64,000 bases of DNA from a beta proteobacterium CB (GTDB lineage Bacteria; Pseudomonadota; Gammaproteobacteria; Burkholderiales; Burkholderiaceae), in contig CP004348.1 of NCBI GenBank assembly GCA_000342265.1, forward strand, positions 1,798,001 to 1,862,000. Direction: 5' to 3'. The notes beneath the pieces are model-generated. The model did no database searches. It had not been told where the DNA came from and saw nothing but the letters and a program-made list of their open reading frames with translations. Positions 17,533-27,446 of the stretch are shown here, piece after piece. A program made the position numbers and the translations under genes. Each line of letters starts with the position of its first letter. Position 1 is the first letter of the stretch.

Positions 17533-20063
17533 TGATAGTTCTCATAAATTGAAGGTGGTATAGGCTTGGAAGTAGGCATATATCCAGGAACATTAAGCTT
17601 CATGATATCAACTGGATTGCTGCCAGCGCTACCAAAACCCCTAAATTCTATTTGGAATAAAACCTGGGTGGTGGTTATTTGTGAGGTATTGAGCATCTGT
17701 GAATAGGCTCCACGTAAGGTCCAGCAGTCACGCATCCACTCCAAACCCACCAAAGTATTGAGTGTTTTAGTTGTTAACGCGTCATAACCCCATCGACCCA
17801 ACACCGATACCTCGCGCGTGAGAGGCCATTGCCCTGAAATATTGTATTGATCGGTCGTGGTCTGAGCCAGGGTTCCTGGCGTATTGTTCTGCAGTGATGC
17901 TTGGGTGGGTGGTGACCACACGTTTCTGTAACCAAAGTTCAAATTCCTACCGGGGGTGGGACGCCAACTTCCACCAACTGTAGTTTGAACAAATTTATTT
18001 AATTGGGTGTTGTACTGTCCAAACATATCCGCACTAAAGTTACCAAGTAAGCGGATCGAAGCTGAACCTAAGGTATCTGAATAGGTTGTGGGGTTAGCAA
18101 TGTTTCCATTGAGGCCAACCCTTTGCCCCGAAAAGGCCTGGCGTTGTGCAAGGGTTACGTTAGCCCGTTCTGCACCGGTATTCGCCTCAATCATGCGACT
18201 CGTTAAACCACCAGTGAGCTTATTGTTATCTGCAATACGGTCATTACCAATAAAGGTATTTTCACTAAAAATTTGCGTCACGCCAAAACCAGCGTCTGCC
18301 GTATCAAACAATGGAGTTTGGGCTTGACTTTCGTAGGGGGTATAAACATAAAACGCTCTTGGCTCCATTGTGAGCAACATGTCGCGCCCAAAGAAGCCTT
18401 TTAATTCAGCGGCATCTCTTTCAAATGCCAAACCCGAATCAAGACTAAATGTAGGTATCGTAAAACCTTGTGCAGCTGGTGCCCCTACAGGATTGTATGG
18501 GGTGGCGTTATAGGTGTTCGACTGAAAGCTCACCTTAGGAGTGATGTAATAGCCAGGCGTGACCTGAGGTAGCGCCATTGCACCTTTAATAACCGTTCGA
18601 TCTGCTTGACTAAATGCGCCTGGGGCAGTTGCCTGTAGATTTCCACCAATGTTGTAAGCAAAGCGGGTGTAGTCAGTTGAAAACGTGGTTACAGGGCCTG
18701 ATGGCAGGGTAATGTATTTACCACTGGCATCTGCCACCGCTGGAGTTAAGCGATTGTTATAGGTCGCAGTAATGTTCGGCAAAATATTGTATGGGGACTG
18801 CACGGTCACAGTTGGATCAGGCTGCAGGGTCTGGAAAGTCATCGCTCTTGCAGCAACGGTCCAGTTACTTAGACTTCCGGTCAGGTTCTTGGTAGTACCA
18901 ACTTCCTGACGAAACTGATTGGTAACTGCACCAGCTATGCTTTGTGAAAAGTCGGTTGGATATAAGTTATCCGAAACTCGAGCCATATTGGCATAACCAG
19001 TCCAGGCGCCAGCAATAGGGATACCGCCCATGCCTAATAAATCACCGCTAAAGTTTTGCCGCTGCTGCCAGTCATAGCGCCAACGATCAGTTCCAGTCTT
19101 GCGGTCGTAGGGAAGGTAGTCGCCCATTAAGTTACCAGCGTACTGTTTATCTAAAAACTGGTACTTGGCACCCAACTGCACCCCACGTTGCCCCATTACT
19201 CGAGGTAGTAATAACAAGTCACGATTTGGCGCAATGTTGACGTAGTAAGGCTGCGTCACATCAATACCATTATTCGAGTTATAGCCTGCTACAGGAGCCA
19301 ATATTCCAGAGCGGCGTTGATTTGATGTTGGCGCAGTGAAGTAAGGCACGTAAGCAATAGGCACATCAAAGAATCGCATGACGCCGTGGGTACCAACCAT
19401 TTCCTTTTGCTCGTTATCAATCTCTAGCGTACTGGCCGTGAAATACCAATCTAAATTTTCTGGAGTACAAGTTGTGTAGGTGGCTTTATCAAACACGAAC
19501 ACATCAGCAGTTTCAATCGTTAATTTTTTTGCATTACCACTAGCTCGGTTATCACGGAGTTCGTAATTCGGGGATTCCATCTCCCCTTCACGTGCATCTA
19601 CTCTAAGACGTGCTTTGGGTCCTTTGAATAATGCATTACCTTTTGAAAATTCAGTATTGCCAGATAAGTTTGCAACGTCAGAATCTGGATCATATTTAAT
19701 TTCGTCCGCTTTAATCACTGCACCATTACGACGAATTTGTGCGCGCCCTTTTAAGCGCATTTCGCGATCAACAATTCCATCGATCGAATCACTAGAGGTA
19801 AAAGTTAAAGCTTGTCCATCGTTAATCGGTTTGCCGATCCGCAATTGATCATCCAACTTTAAGACGGTGACATCGCCACGATCGGGGATTAAAACGGAGT
19901 TAGCGGAACTACTCAATGATTGAGCCGAAGGGGGTAAAGGTGCGGGCGCCTGAGCCATACTTGAGAGGGCAAATTGCGACAATGCAACCCCCATCATTAC
20001 GCGCAGGGTGACAGATAAAAAAAGAGGGGCGCAAAGGCCGGCGCGACGGCGATAATGACTCAT
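17529..20063 (-). CDS. lptD: LPS-assembly protein LptD
   Basis: The outer-membrane barrel that inserts LPS at the cell surface with LptE. After a signal peptide (hydrophobic core near residues 12-38, ending SSMAQA) comes the OstA/LptA-like jellyroll (residues about 85-210), then a large beta-barrel rich in aromatic and threonine residues to the C-terminus. 844 residues. In the mature part I can see only two cysteines (TTCTPEN and MRDCWTLRG), against four in E. coli LptD, so a single disulfide would join jellyroll and barrel. The start lies 33 bases from the divergent amgK start. Confidence 0.96.
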   Translation of the reverse strand: MSHYRRRAGLCAPLFLSVTLRVMMGVALSQFALSSMAQAPAPLPPSAQSLSSSANSVLIPDRGDVTVLKLDDQLRIGKPINDGQALTFTSSDSIDGIVDREMRLKGRAQIRRNGAVIKADEIKYDPDSDVANLSGNTEFSKGNALFKGPKARLRVDAREGEMESPNYELRDNRASGNAKKLTIETADVFVFDKATYTTCTPENLDWYFTASTLEIDNEQKEMVGTHGVMRFFDVPIAYVPYFTAPTSNQRRSGILAPVAGYNSNNGIDVTQPYYVNIAPNRDLLLLPRVMGQRGVQLGAKYQFLDKQYAGNLMGDYLPYDRKTGTDRWRYDWQQRQNFSGDLLGMGGIPIAGAWTGYANMARVSDNLYPTDFSQSIAGAVTNQFRQEVGTTKNLTGSLSNWTVAARAMTFQTLQPDPTVTVQSPYNILPNITATYNNRLTPAVADASGKYITLPSGPVTTFSTDYTRFAYNIGGNLQATAPGAFSQADRTVIKGAMALPQVTPGYYITPKVSFQSNTYNATPYNPVGAPAAQGFTIPTFSLDSGLAFERDAAELKGFFGRDMLLTMEPRAFYVYTPYESQAQTPLFDTADAGFGVTQIFSENTFIGNDRIADNNKLTGGLTSRMIEANTGAERANVTLAQRQAFSGQRVGLNGNIANPTTYSDTLGSASIRLLGNFSADMFGQYNTQLNKFVQTTVGGSWRPTPGRNLNFGYRNVWSPPTQASLQNNTPGTLAQTTTDQYNISGQWPLTREVSVLGRWGYDALTTKTLNTLVGLEWMRDCWTLRGAYSQMLNTSQITTTQVLFQIEFRGFGSAGSNPVDIMKLNVPGYMPTSKPIPPSIYENYQ

Positions 20064-20096
20064 AGATGCAGACCCGCCTTATTATACGAATCGACC

Positions 20097-21098
20097 ATGA
20101 CTGACTCTCGCTTAGACTCCCTCCGCAGCTGGCTAAAAGGCCTTGAACCTAGCTGGCAATTAGATCTACCCACTTTGGCCCCTGCCTCGGCTGATGCCAG
20201 CTTTCGGCGGTATTTCCGGATTGGGTCCAAAAACCCGGATTTTCCGACTTTAATCGTGATGGATGCCCCACCCCAACATGAGCCTTTGGATACCTTTATT
20301 CAAGTCGACTTATTGCTGGAGAACGCCGGCTTAAATGTCCCAAAAATTCTAGAAAAAGATTTGGCTGAGGGCTTTCTTTTGCTAAACGATTTGGGTACTA
20401 AAACCTATCTTGCAGAACTCAATTCCGAGAGTGCCGATCATCTCTATCAAGCTGCAACCCATGCTTTAGTGCAAATGCAATTAGCAAGCAAAGCGGATGT
20501 ATTGCCAAACTACGATGCAGCACTCTTGCAACGTGAGTTAGATTTATTTCCAGAGTGGTATCTGCATCAACATTTGCAAATCAAATTAAGTGAAGTTCAA
20601 ATTTCTCAAATCAAGCAAGCGTTTGAACTCATTATTCAAAATAATCTTGCGCAAGCAAAAGCCTATGTGCATCGCGATTACCACTCACGCAATCTGATGG
20701 TGACTAAAAAAAATAATCCTGGCGTAATCGATTTTCAAGATGCAGTTTATGGCCCTATTACTTACGACGCAGCTTCACTCTGGCGCGATGCTTACATTGC
20801 ATGGCCTGAAGAGCGTGTGATTGACTGGGTGATTAAATTTTGGGAGGCTGGCCGCAAAGCAGGATTGCCAATGCCAAATGATTTTGGTCAGTTCTATCGT
20901 GACTTTGAGTGGATGGGCCTGCAGCGGCATCTTAAAGTCCTGGGTATTTTTGCAAGGCTATTTCATCGAGATGGTAAAGATGGTTATCTCAAAGATATTC
21001 CATTGGTGCTCGAGTATGCAATTGCTACTGCAAATCGTTATATTGAATTAAAGCCCTTGGCACGTATTTTGGAATCGACGCGACCCACTCAGAATTAA
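20097..21098 (+). CDS. amgK: N-acetylmuramate/N-acetylglucosamine kinase AmgK
   Basis: An aminoglycoside-phosphotransferase-fold sugar kinase that makes MurNAc-1-phosphate in the fosfomycin-resistance type of peptidoglycan recycling. The Brenner motif is AYVHRDYHSRNLMV and the metal-binding motif is VIDFQDAVYGP, both in the C-terminal half; the protein has 333 residues. I chose the ATG at 20097 (MTDSRLDSL), because the earlier in-frame ATG at 20055 overlaps the lptD start. The next gene is murU, the partner enzyme, which makes the assignment firm. A cytoplasmic enzyme. Confidence 0.9.
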   Translation: MTDSRLDSLRSWLKGLEPSWQLDLPTLAPASADASFRRYFRIGSKNPDFPTLIVMDAPPQHEPLDTFIQVDLLLENAGLNVPKILEKDLAEGFLLLNDLGTKTYLAELNSESADHLYQAATHALVQMQLASKADVLPNYDAALLQRELDLFPEWYLHQHLQIKLSEVQISQIKQAFELIIQNNLAQAKAYVHRDYHSRNLMVTKKNNPGVIDFQDAVYGPITYDAASLWRDAYIAWPEERVIDWVIKFWEAGRKAGLPMPNDFGQFYRDFEWMGLQRHLKVLGIFARLFHRDGKDGYLKDIPLVLEYAIATANRYIELKPLARILESTRPTQN

Positions 21099-21110
21099 CC
21101 ATCATCGATC

Positions 21111-21827
21111 ATGAATAAGCGCAATCTCATTCCATGCTTTTTACTGGCCGCGGGTCGAGGCGAGCGCATGCGTCCGTTGACAGATGAACTGCCTAAGCCT
21201 CTCCTCACCATCAAAAACAAATCCTTACTTGCCTGGCATTTAGAGGCACTCAGTGCGGCAGGTATTAAAGATGTGGTGATTAATCATGCTTGGCTTGGCA
21301 ACAAGATTGAGGAAGCCCTAGGAAATGGCAGCCAATTTAATTTGAATATTGCCTACTCCCCAGAAGCCAGCGCCCTAGAAACTGCGGGCGGTATTCGCAA
21401 GGCGCTCCCTTTACTGAACCCCAGCGATTATTTCTTGGTGATGAATGGGGACGTTTTTAGCCCAAATCTACCAATTGAGGAGCTTTTGGATCAAATTTCC
21501 GTCTTACGCAGCATGCCAACCAAACCTTTGGCGCATCTTTTGATGGTTCCAAACCCAGCTCAACATCCAGAGGGCGACTTTTACCTCAAGGGATCGCAGG
21601 TGACTACTGAGGCTCTAGGTGGCGCTGAAAAGCTCACCTTCTCCGGTATTGGGGTTTATCACCGAGATCTCTTTAAGGATTTAGACCCAGATTCACCCGC
21701 TAAGCTAGCCCCCCTCCTCAGAGAGGCAATGGCTAAAAATAGCGTGTCCGGTGAAAAATATACTGGACCGTGGCACGATGTAGGTACGCCACAACGATTA
21801 CTAGAACTCAATGCAGCGAATGAATAA
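21111..21827 (+). CDS. murU: N-acetylmuramate-1-phosphate uridylyltransferase MurU
   Basis: A nucleotidyltransferase that converts MurNAc-alpha-1-phosphate to UDP-MurNAc, bypassing de novo MurA/MurB synthesis. LLAAGRGERMRPLT is the NTP-binding signature, PKPLL the second motif, and VINHAWLGNKIEEALG and ETAGGI closely follow characterised MurU proteins. 238 residues. It starts 12 bases after amgK, an arrangement found in pseudomonads and betaproteobacteria. Other sugar-1-phosphate uridylyltransferases look similar; the amgK neighbour decides the call. Confidence 0.9.
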   Translation: MNKRNLIPCFLLAAGRGERMRPLTDELPKPLLTIKNKSLLAWHLEALSAAGIKDVVINHAWLGNKIEEALGNGSQFNLNIAYSPEASALETAGGIRKALPLLNPSDYFLVMNGDVFSPNLPIEELLDQISVLRSMPTKPLAHLLMVPNPAQHPEGDFYLKGSQVTTEALGGAEKLTFSGIGVYHRDLFKDLDPDSPAKLAPLLREAMAKNSVSGEKYTGPWHDVGTPQRLLELNAANE

Positions 21828-23190
21828 GCCCACTATTTACCAACAACGTCGAATTGAACTCGCAAAACTGATCTGCGCCAAAACTGGTGGTGGCATTGCC
21901 ATCATTACTACAGCGCCTGAGACTGCGCGCAATCGAGATAGTGAGTTTCCTTATCGTCACGACAGTGATTTTTTCTACCTCACTGGTTTTGAAGAGCCAG
22001 GAGCATCGCTCGTACTAAAGATTGCTGGATCAACATCACAACCTCAGCTGGAGTCACATCTTTTTTGTCGGCCTAAAGATGCAGAGCGTGAGATTTGGGA
22101 TGGTATTCGTTTAGGGCCAGAGGCGGCTCCTGCAGCCTTGGGGGTGGAATATGCCCACAGTAATCATGAGCTCGATAGCAAGCTCAGTGATTTGTTGGCA
22201 GATCAAGATGCTATCTATATTCGGCTCTCAGAGAGTGCGGAGACAGATCGCCGCTTACGACACTGGATGAAGCAAGTACGAGCGCAAGCACGTGCGGGCA
22301 TCAACCCCCCCTCAGAATTTCATGATGTGGAGAGCCTCATTCATGAAATGCGCCTCTTTAAAGATGCACATGAAATCGACATCATGCGTCGTGCTGCCCA
22401 AATTTCTGCTCGCGCGCACATTCGTGCAATGCAAGCCTGTAAACCCGGCATGCGTGAATACCATCTTGAAGCGGAACTACTTCATGAGTTCCGCTACAGC
22501 GGTGCACAAAGCGTTGCATACAACAGCATTGTTGCTAGCGGTCCCAACTCCTGTATTTTGCATTACCGCGCTGGCAATACTGAACTACGCAATGGTGAAC
22601 TCTGCTTAATAGATGCGGGTTGTGAGCTTGATGGCTACGCCTCCGATATCACCCGCACTTTTCCAGTTAATGGAAAGTTTTCAGGGCCACAGCGAGCTCT
22701 TTATGACATCACACTCGCCTCTCAAGGAGCTGCGATTGCAGCAACCAAGCCGGGTAACACCTTTATGCAGCCGCACGAGGTCGCACTCAAAGTGCTCACC
22801 CAAGGATTACTTGATGAGAAGCTGCTCAAGCTATCTGAGTTGGGTTCCTTAGATAACGCAATCGAAGCTGGTGCTTATCGTCGTTTCTATATGCACCGCA
22901 CCTCACATTGGTTGGGCATGGATGTACACGATGTGGGCTCATACCGCGAGCCACTTGGCGCAGGAATAGGTGCTTCAGAGAAACCATGGCGCCTACTCCA
23001 GTCTGGCATGGTTCTCACTATTGAACCAGGCTTATACGTTCGTCCAGCAGATGATGTAGATGAACGCTTTTGGAATATCGGCATTCGTATTGAAGATGAT
23101 GCCGTTGTCAACGACTCTGGATGTGAATTGATTTCTCGCGGCGTACCAGTCAAAGCCGATGAAATCGAAGCACTCATGAAAAATAACTAA
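21811..23190 (+). CDS. pepP: Xaa-Pro aminopeptidase (aminopeptidase P)
   Basis: Removes N-terminal residues that precede proline. The N-terminal creatinase-like domain (residues about 1-165) is followed by an M24 pita-bread catalytic domain with the five metal ligands visible in LIDAGCELDGYASDITRTF (two D), HRTSHWLGMDVHD (H), LTIEPGLYV (E) and IGIRIEDD (E). 459 residues. The start overlaps murU by 17 bases; an ATG at 21820 is an equally good alternative. The pairing pepP-ubiH is also seen in E. coli. Confidence 0.95.
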   Translation: MQRMNKPTIYQQRRIELAKLICAKTGGGIAIITTAPETARNRDSEFPYRHDSDFFYLTGFEEPGASLVLKIAGSTSQPQLESHLFCRPKDAEREIWDGIRLGPEAAPAALGVEYAHSNHELDSKLSDLLADQDAIYIRLSESAETDRRLRHWMKQVRAQARAGINPPSEFHDVESLIHEMRLFKDAHEIDIMRRAAQISARAHIRAMQACKPGMREYHLEAELLHEFRYSGAQSVAYNSIVASGPNSCILHYRAGNTELRNGELCLIDAGCELDGYASDITRTFPVNGKFSGPQRALYDITLASQGAAIAATKPGNTFMQPHEVALKVLTQGLLDEKLLKLSELGSLDNAIEAGAYRRFYMHRTSHWLGMDVHDVGSYREPLGAGIGASEKPWRLLQSGMVLTIEPGLYVRPADDVDERFWNIGIRIEDDAVVNDSGCELISRGVPVKADEIEALMKNN

Positions 23191-23200
23191 ATTACCAAGC

Positions 23201-24358
23201 ATGTCAGCAAAAAATTTTGATATTGCGATTCAGGGTGGTGGGCCAGTTGGTCTAGCCTGTGCAGCATGGTGCCTGCAGAAATTTCCTGAATTAAAAATCG
23301 TCTTATTCGATCGCAACTCTGCGGATGATGCTGACTTAGCTGCTGCTGACAGCAGAGGTATTGCTTTATCACACGGTAGCAAACTCTTGCTCGACACTAT
23401 TAATGCATGGCCTACTGAGTGTGCGGACATTCATCGAGTCCATGTGTCACAAGCAGGTCGCTTTGGTCGCGCACTGATGACTCGTGAAGAACTTGGGCAG
23501 GATGCCCTGGGTCATATCATTCGCTATCGCGATATTCATATCACGCTACGCAAAGCTTTAAGACTGATTCAAGCCAATAGCCCCAACTTTGCTTGGAAAC
23601 ATATTGATACCAACACCGCAGCTCAAGATATTCAAGCTCAGTGTGTAGTTCATGCTGAGGGTGGCTTATTTAAAACTCAGGATTGGGTAGAGTCAGGCCG
23701 AGACTATGAGCAATCAGCTTTAGTAGGCTTAGTCGAAGTTGAGAATGCAGTACCCCACCAAGCATGGGAGCGCTTTACTTCCGAGGGACCTTTAGCAGTT
23801 TTACCAAGTCACTATGGCCCCAATGTTCTGAATCTAATTTGGTGCGGAACCCCAAGCTCTTCGCAAGCACGTCTCGCTTTAAGTGATGCTGAATTTCTAA
23901 AAAGCCTGCAAGCGGAGTTCGGCTCACGAATTGGTCAGTTCCTCAAAGTCCAAGATCGCCGCCTCTATGAGTTGGGCCTCAATTACCGCAAAGAAATTAC
24001 TCAGGGCAATGAAGTGTGGATTGGCAATGCTGCCCAAACTTTGCATCCTGTTGCAGGGCAGGGTCTAAACCTTGGATTGAGGGATGCCTACCTCTTGGCT
24101 GAAAAACTGAGCGCGCTCTTCTCCAAGCCTGAAGATCAAAAAACGTCACTAGCTATTGAAAATACCCTGCAGGACTACGCTCAAAGTCGCAAGCTAGATC
24201 GGTCTGCCACGATTGGCTTAACTGACTTTATGGCCAGGATCTTCACCTCCAATCTACTGCCCATCGTGATTGGTCGTGGATTGGCATTAGCGGCCCTCCA
24301 ATGGCTCCCACCAGTCAAAACAGCCTTAGCTCGCCAGATGATGTTTGGTAGGCGCTAA
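23201..24358 (+). CDS. ubiH: UbiH/COQ6-family FAD monooxygenase (ubiquinone biosynthesis)
   Basis: A flavoprotein hydroxylase of 385 residues. The FAD-binding GGGPVGLACA motif is at residues about 11-20, the family DG/GxxLH region appears as WIGNAAQTLHPVAGQGLNLGLRDAYLLAE near 278-306, and between them is the substrate domain. It fits the UbiH/UbiF/VisC group; the position after pepP supports UbiH, but which ring position is hydroxylated cannot be read from sequence. The start lies 10 bases after pepP. An intrinsic terminator follows about 55 bases downstream. Confidence 0.87.
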   Translation: MSAKNFDIAIQGGGPVGLACAAWCLQKFPELKIVLFDRNSADDADLAAADSRGIALSHGSKLLLDTINAWPTECADIHRVHVSQAGRFGRALMTREELGQDALGHIIRYRDIHITLRKALRLIQANSPNFAWKHIDTNTAAQDIQAQCVVHAEGGLFKTQDWVESGRDYEQSALVGLVEVENAVPHQAWERFTSEGPLAVLPSHYGPNVLNLIWCGTPSSSQARLALSDAEFLKSLQAEFGSRIGQFLKVQDRRLYELGLNYRKEITQGNEVWIGNAAQTLHPVAGQGLNLGLRDAYLLAEKLSALFSKPEDQKTSLAIENTLQDYAQSRKLDRSATIGLTDFMARIFTSNLLPIVIGRGLALAALQWLPPVKTALARQMMFGRR

Positions 24359-24412
24359 GGGCCTGAAATAGCCTCCAAAATACAGGCATTCCCTGTTTGA
24401 TCTAAATCACTG

Positions 24413-24439
24413 AATCTGCCTATTTTTTAGGCAGATTTT
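24413..24439 (+). terminator. Intrinsic terminator after ubiH
   Basis: AATCTGCCTA and its complement TAGGCAGATT form a ten-base stem around a short T loop, followed by TTTT. It separates the amgK-murU-pepP-ubiH group from the dusB-fis operon. Confidence 0.75.
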
Positions 24440-24508
24440 GACTGACTTGTGCTAAAGTGTCACCCTTTCCCAAGCACTAGAAGCCCTCCAGAACTCAGCC
24501 GCAAACTC

Positions 24509-25525
24509 ATGAAGATTGGCCCACACCTCCTCGCAAATAGATTATTTGTTGCCCCAATGGCTGGGGTAACAGATCGTCCATTTCGCCAGCTTTGCAAAAA
24601 GCTTGGTGCTGGTTATGCCGTATCTGAAATGATTGCCTCTAACGCCTTGTTATGGAAAAGCGAGAAAACCCAACGTCGCGCTAATCACCAAGGTGAATTT
24701 AAGCCAATCGCCGTCCAAATCGCCGGGGCTGACCCCAAGATGATGGCCGCAGCCGCCAAACTCAACGTCGATCATGGCGCCCAGATTATCGATATCAATA
24801 TGGGTTGCCCAGCAAAAAAAGTATGTAATGTTGCAGCTGGTTCCGCACTGTTAAGAGATGAGCCTTTAGTTCAGCAAATTTTGGAAGCCGTAGTTCAGGC
24901 TGTAGGCGTAGGGCCTGATGCAGTTCCTGTAACTTTAAAGATTCGGACAGGCTGGGATCGCGAACATAAAAATGCAATCGACATTGCTCGTCTTGCAGAA
25001 AAGTCAGGCATCTCCATGTTGACCGTTCACGGACGCACTAGAGCGGATTTGTATCACGGTGAGGCTGAGTACGAAACCATTACCGCCGTGAAGAATAGTG
25101 TTGCCATTCCGGTGGTTGCTAATGGCGATATCACCACTCCAGAAAAAGCAGAATTTGTTTTAAAAGAAACAGGTGCCGATGCCATCATGATTGGCCGCGC
25201 CGCTCAAGGACGCCCATGGATTTTTCGTGAGATCAATCATTTTCTAGAAACGGGTGGCAAGTTACCAACTCCGCAGATTAATGAGATTCAAGAGATCATG
25301 AATGCCCACCTAATTGATCACTATGAGTTCTATGGTGAATATGTTGGTGTGCGCACAGCCCGCAAGCATATTGGCTGGTACTGCAAAGGCTTACGCGACT
25401 CCCATGCCTTCCGCCAAAGAATGAATACCGCCGATGATTGCAAAACCCAATTACAGATGGTGAATGATTTTTTCAATGAAATGAAGTCCCACTCTGATCG
25501 TTTGTTATTTTTAGAAGCAGCCTAA
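24509..25525 (+). CDS. dusB: tRNA-dihydrouridine synthase DusB
   Basis: An FMN-dependent reductase that forms dihydrouridine in tRNA. VAPMAGVTDRPFR near the start, NMGCPAKKV with the catalytic cysteine (about 93), VTLKIRTGW and IGRAAQGRPW are all present; the length is 338 residues. I chose the ATG at 24509 because MKIGPHLLANRLFVAPMAG is the typical N-terminus, while the earlier frame start would add 20 residues overlapping the likely promoter zone. It is followed by fis, the classic dusB-fis pair. Confidence 0.96.
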   Translation: MKIGPHLLANRLFVAPMAGVTDRPFRQLCKKLGAGYAVSEMIASNALLWKSEKTQRRANHQGEFKPIAVQIAGADPKMMAAAAKLNVDHGAQIIDINMGCPAKKVCNVAAGSALLRDEPLVQQILEAVVQAVGVGPDAVPVTLKIRTGWDREHKNAIDIARLAEKSGISMLTVHGRTRADLYHGEAEYETITAVKNSVAIPVVANGDITTPEKAEFVLKETGADAIMIGRAAQGRPWIFREINHFLETGGKLPTPQINEIQEIMNAHLIDHYEFYGEYVGVRTARKHIGWYCKGLRDSHAFRQRMNTADDCKTQLQMVNDFFNEMKSHSDRLLFLEAA

Positions 25526-25553
25526 ATTTAGTTGTTAGTTATTTAATTTATCT

Positions 25554-25793
25554 ATGACCAATAAACATCCCATCACCGAATGTATTGAAACCCAACTCCA
25601 AGCTTACTTAGACGATCTCAAGGGTACGCCTCCTTCCGACTTGTACCAAATGGTTCTCGCGGTGGTCGAAAAGCCGATGCTTGAATTAGTCATGCAGCAT
25701 GCAAAGCAGAATCAATCTTTGGCTGCCCAGTACCTGGGTATTAATCGGAATACGCTACATAAGAAATTAGTTGAACACCAGATCCTAAAATAA
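25554..25793 (+). CDS. fis: DNA-binding protein Fis
   Basis: A small nucleoid protein (79 residues) that bends DNA and modulates rRNA promoters and recombination. The C-terminal helix-turn-helix is plain (QNQSLAAQYLGINRNTLHKKL, residues about 53-73). The N-terminal part is shorter than in E. coli (98 residues), as is usual in betaproteobacteria. It follows dusB by 28 bases and is probably transcribed from the dusB promoter. Confidence 0.95.
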   Translation: MTNKHPITECIETQLQAYLDDLKGTPPSDLYQMVLAVVEKPMLELVMQHAKQNQSLAAQYLGINRNTLHKKLVEHQILK

Positions 25794-25842
25794 GTCAGAC
25801 TCCATTCGCAAATTCTTTTATTAATAAAACCTTTTTAAAAAT

Positions 25843-27423
25843 ATGATCCGCACAGCCCTACTCTCTGTTTCCGATAAAAATGGCATTGTGCCGTTTGCCA
25901 AAGCCCTTCATGAACAAGGCATCAGGCTGATCTCTACTGGTGGCACCGCAAAACTCTTAGCTGAAAACAATTTGCCTGTAGTGGAAGTATCTTCACTTAC
26001 TAAGTTCCCAGAGATGCTAGATGGCCGCGTAAAGACCTTGCATCCTATGGTGCATGGTGGCTTATTAGCTCGTCGAGATTTCCCTGAGCACATGGCGGCC
26101 TTGAAGGAGCACGGCATTGATACGATCGATATGCTCGTAATCAACCTCTACCCATTTAATGAGACAGTTGCTAAAGCAGATTGTTCTTTTGAGGATGCAG
26201 TGGAAAATATTGATATTGGTGGTCCAGCAATGTTGCGTGCAGCTGCTAAGAATCATCAAGATGTGACAGTCCTCATTTCACCAGAAGATTACGCGCCCGT
26301 TCTTGAAGAAATGAAAGCCAACAAGAATGTGGTTTCTTATAAAACCAATTTAGGACTAGCTAAAAAAGTATTTGCCCACACTGCGCAATACGACGGTGCG
26401 ATTGCCAATTATTTATCCGCATTAGGTGACGACCTCGATCACAAGAAGCGTTCTGCCTATCCAGAAACCCTGCACCTCGCTTTTGAAAAAGTACAAGAAA
26501 TGCGCTACGGTGAGAACCCACACCAATCAGCAGCTTTCTACAAAGACATCTATCCAATTGATGGTGCGCTTGCTAACTACAAACAATTGCAAGGTAAAGA
26601 ACTCTCCTACAACAACATCGCGGATGCTGACTCTGCCTGGGAATGCGTCAAGAGCTTTACTGGCAATGCTGGCGGAGCTGCAGCTTGCGTCATCATTAAA
26701 CACGCCAACCCTTGTGGTGTAGCTGTAGGCGCCAATGCATTTGAGGCTTATCAAAAGGCATTCAAAACAGATCCAAGTTCAGCCTTCGGCGGAATCATCG
26801 CTTTCAATGTGGTCTGTGATGGCGCTGCCGCTGAAGCAGTTTCCAAGCAGTTCGTAGAAGTATTGATTGCTCCAGGCTTTAGTGATGAGGCAAAAGCGAT
26901 CTTTTCTACCAAGCAAAACGTACGTCTCTTAGAAATTCCTTTGGGTACTGCATTTAATACTTTTGACTTCAAACGCGTTGGCGGTGGCTTACTAGTTCAA
27001 TCTCCTGATGCGAAGAACGTGCTTGAGAATGAAATGCGTGTTGTCAGCAAGCGTCTCCCAACCCCAAGCGAAATGCATGACATGATGTTTGCATGGCGTG
27101 TTGCGAAGTTCGTCAAGTCCAATGCAATCGTGTATTGCGCTAACGGCATGACTCTCGGTATCGGCGCTGGCCAGATGAGCCGCGTAGACTCTGCGCGCAT
27201 GGCAAGCATTAAGGCCGAGAATGCTGGTTTAAGTCTCAAAGGTTCTGCAGTGGCAAGCGATGCTTTCTTCCCATTCCGTGATGGCTTGGATGTCGTTGTG
27301 AATGGTGGCGCAAGTTGCGCAATTCAGCCTGGTGGCAGCATGCGTGATGATGAAATCATTGCAGCTGCTAATGAACATGGTATTGCCATGATCTTTACTG
27401 GCACACGTCACTTCCGCCATTAA
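25843..27423 (+). CDS. purH: Bifunctional AICAR formyltransferase/IMP cyclohydrolase
   Basis: Catalyses the last two steps of purine synthesis to IMP. The N-terminal MGS-like cyclohydrolase domain (residues 1-about 190) opens with [19 protein letters not shown] and contains [11 protein letters not shown] and [14 protein letters not shown]. The formyltransferase domain follows with [25 protein letters not shown] and a C-terminal FTGTRHFRH. 526 residues is normal. It lies 49 bases after fis and 23 before ruvC, in a plus-strand run conserved in Burkholderiales. Confidence 0.98.
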   Translation: MIRTALLSVSDKNGIVPFAKALHEQGIRLISTGGTAKLLAENNLPVVEVSSLTKFPEMLDGRVKTLHPMVHGGLLARRDFPEHMAALKEHGIDTIDMLVINLYPFNETVAKADCSFEDAVENIDIGGPAMLRAAAKNHQDVTVLISPEDYAPVLEEMKANKNVVSYKTNLGLAKKVFAHTAQYDGAIANYLSALGDDLDHKKRSAYPETLHLAFEKVQEMRYGENPHQSAAFYKDIYPIDGALANYKQLQGKELSYNNIADADSAWECVKSFTGNAGGAAACVIIKHANPCGVAVGANAFEAYQKAFKTDPSSAFGGIIAFNVVCDGAAAEAVSKQFVEVLIAPGFSDEAKAIFSTKQNVRLLEIPLGTAFNTFDFKRVGGGLLVQSPDAKNVLENEMRVVSKRLPTPSEMHDMMFAWRVAKFVKSNAIVYCANGMTLGIGAGQMSRVDSARMASIKAENAGLSLKGSAVASDAFFPFRDGLDVVVNGGASCAIQPGGSMRDDEIIAAANEHGIAMIFTGTRHFRH

Positions 27424-27446
27424 GAAAAGGAAGTAATAAACCACCC

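Noticed and set aside
24438..24458. TTGACT and TGCTAAAGT as the dusB-fis promoter
   Set aside because: The hexamers are nine bases apart; only an extended -10 reading is possible and no -35 supports it.
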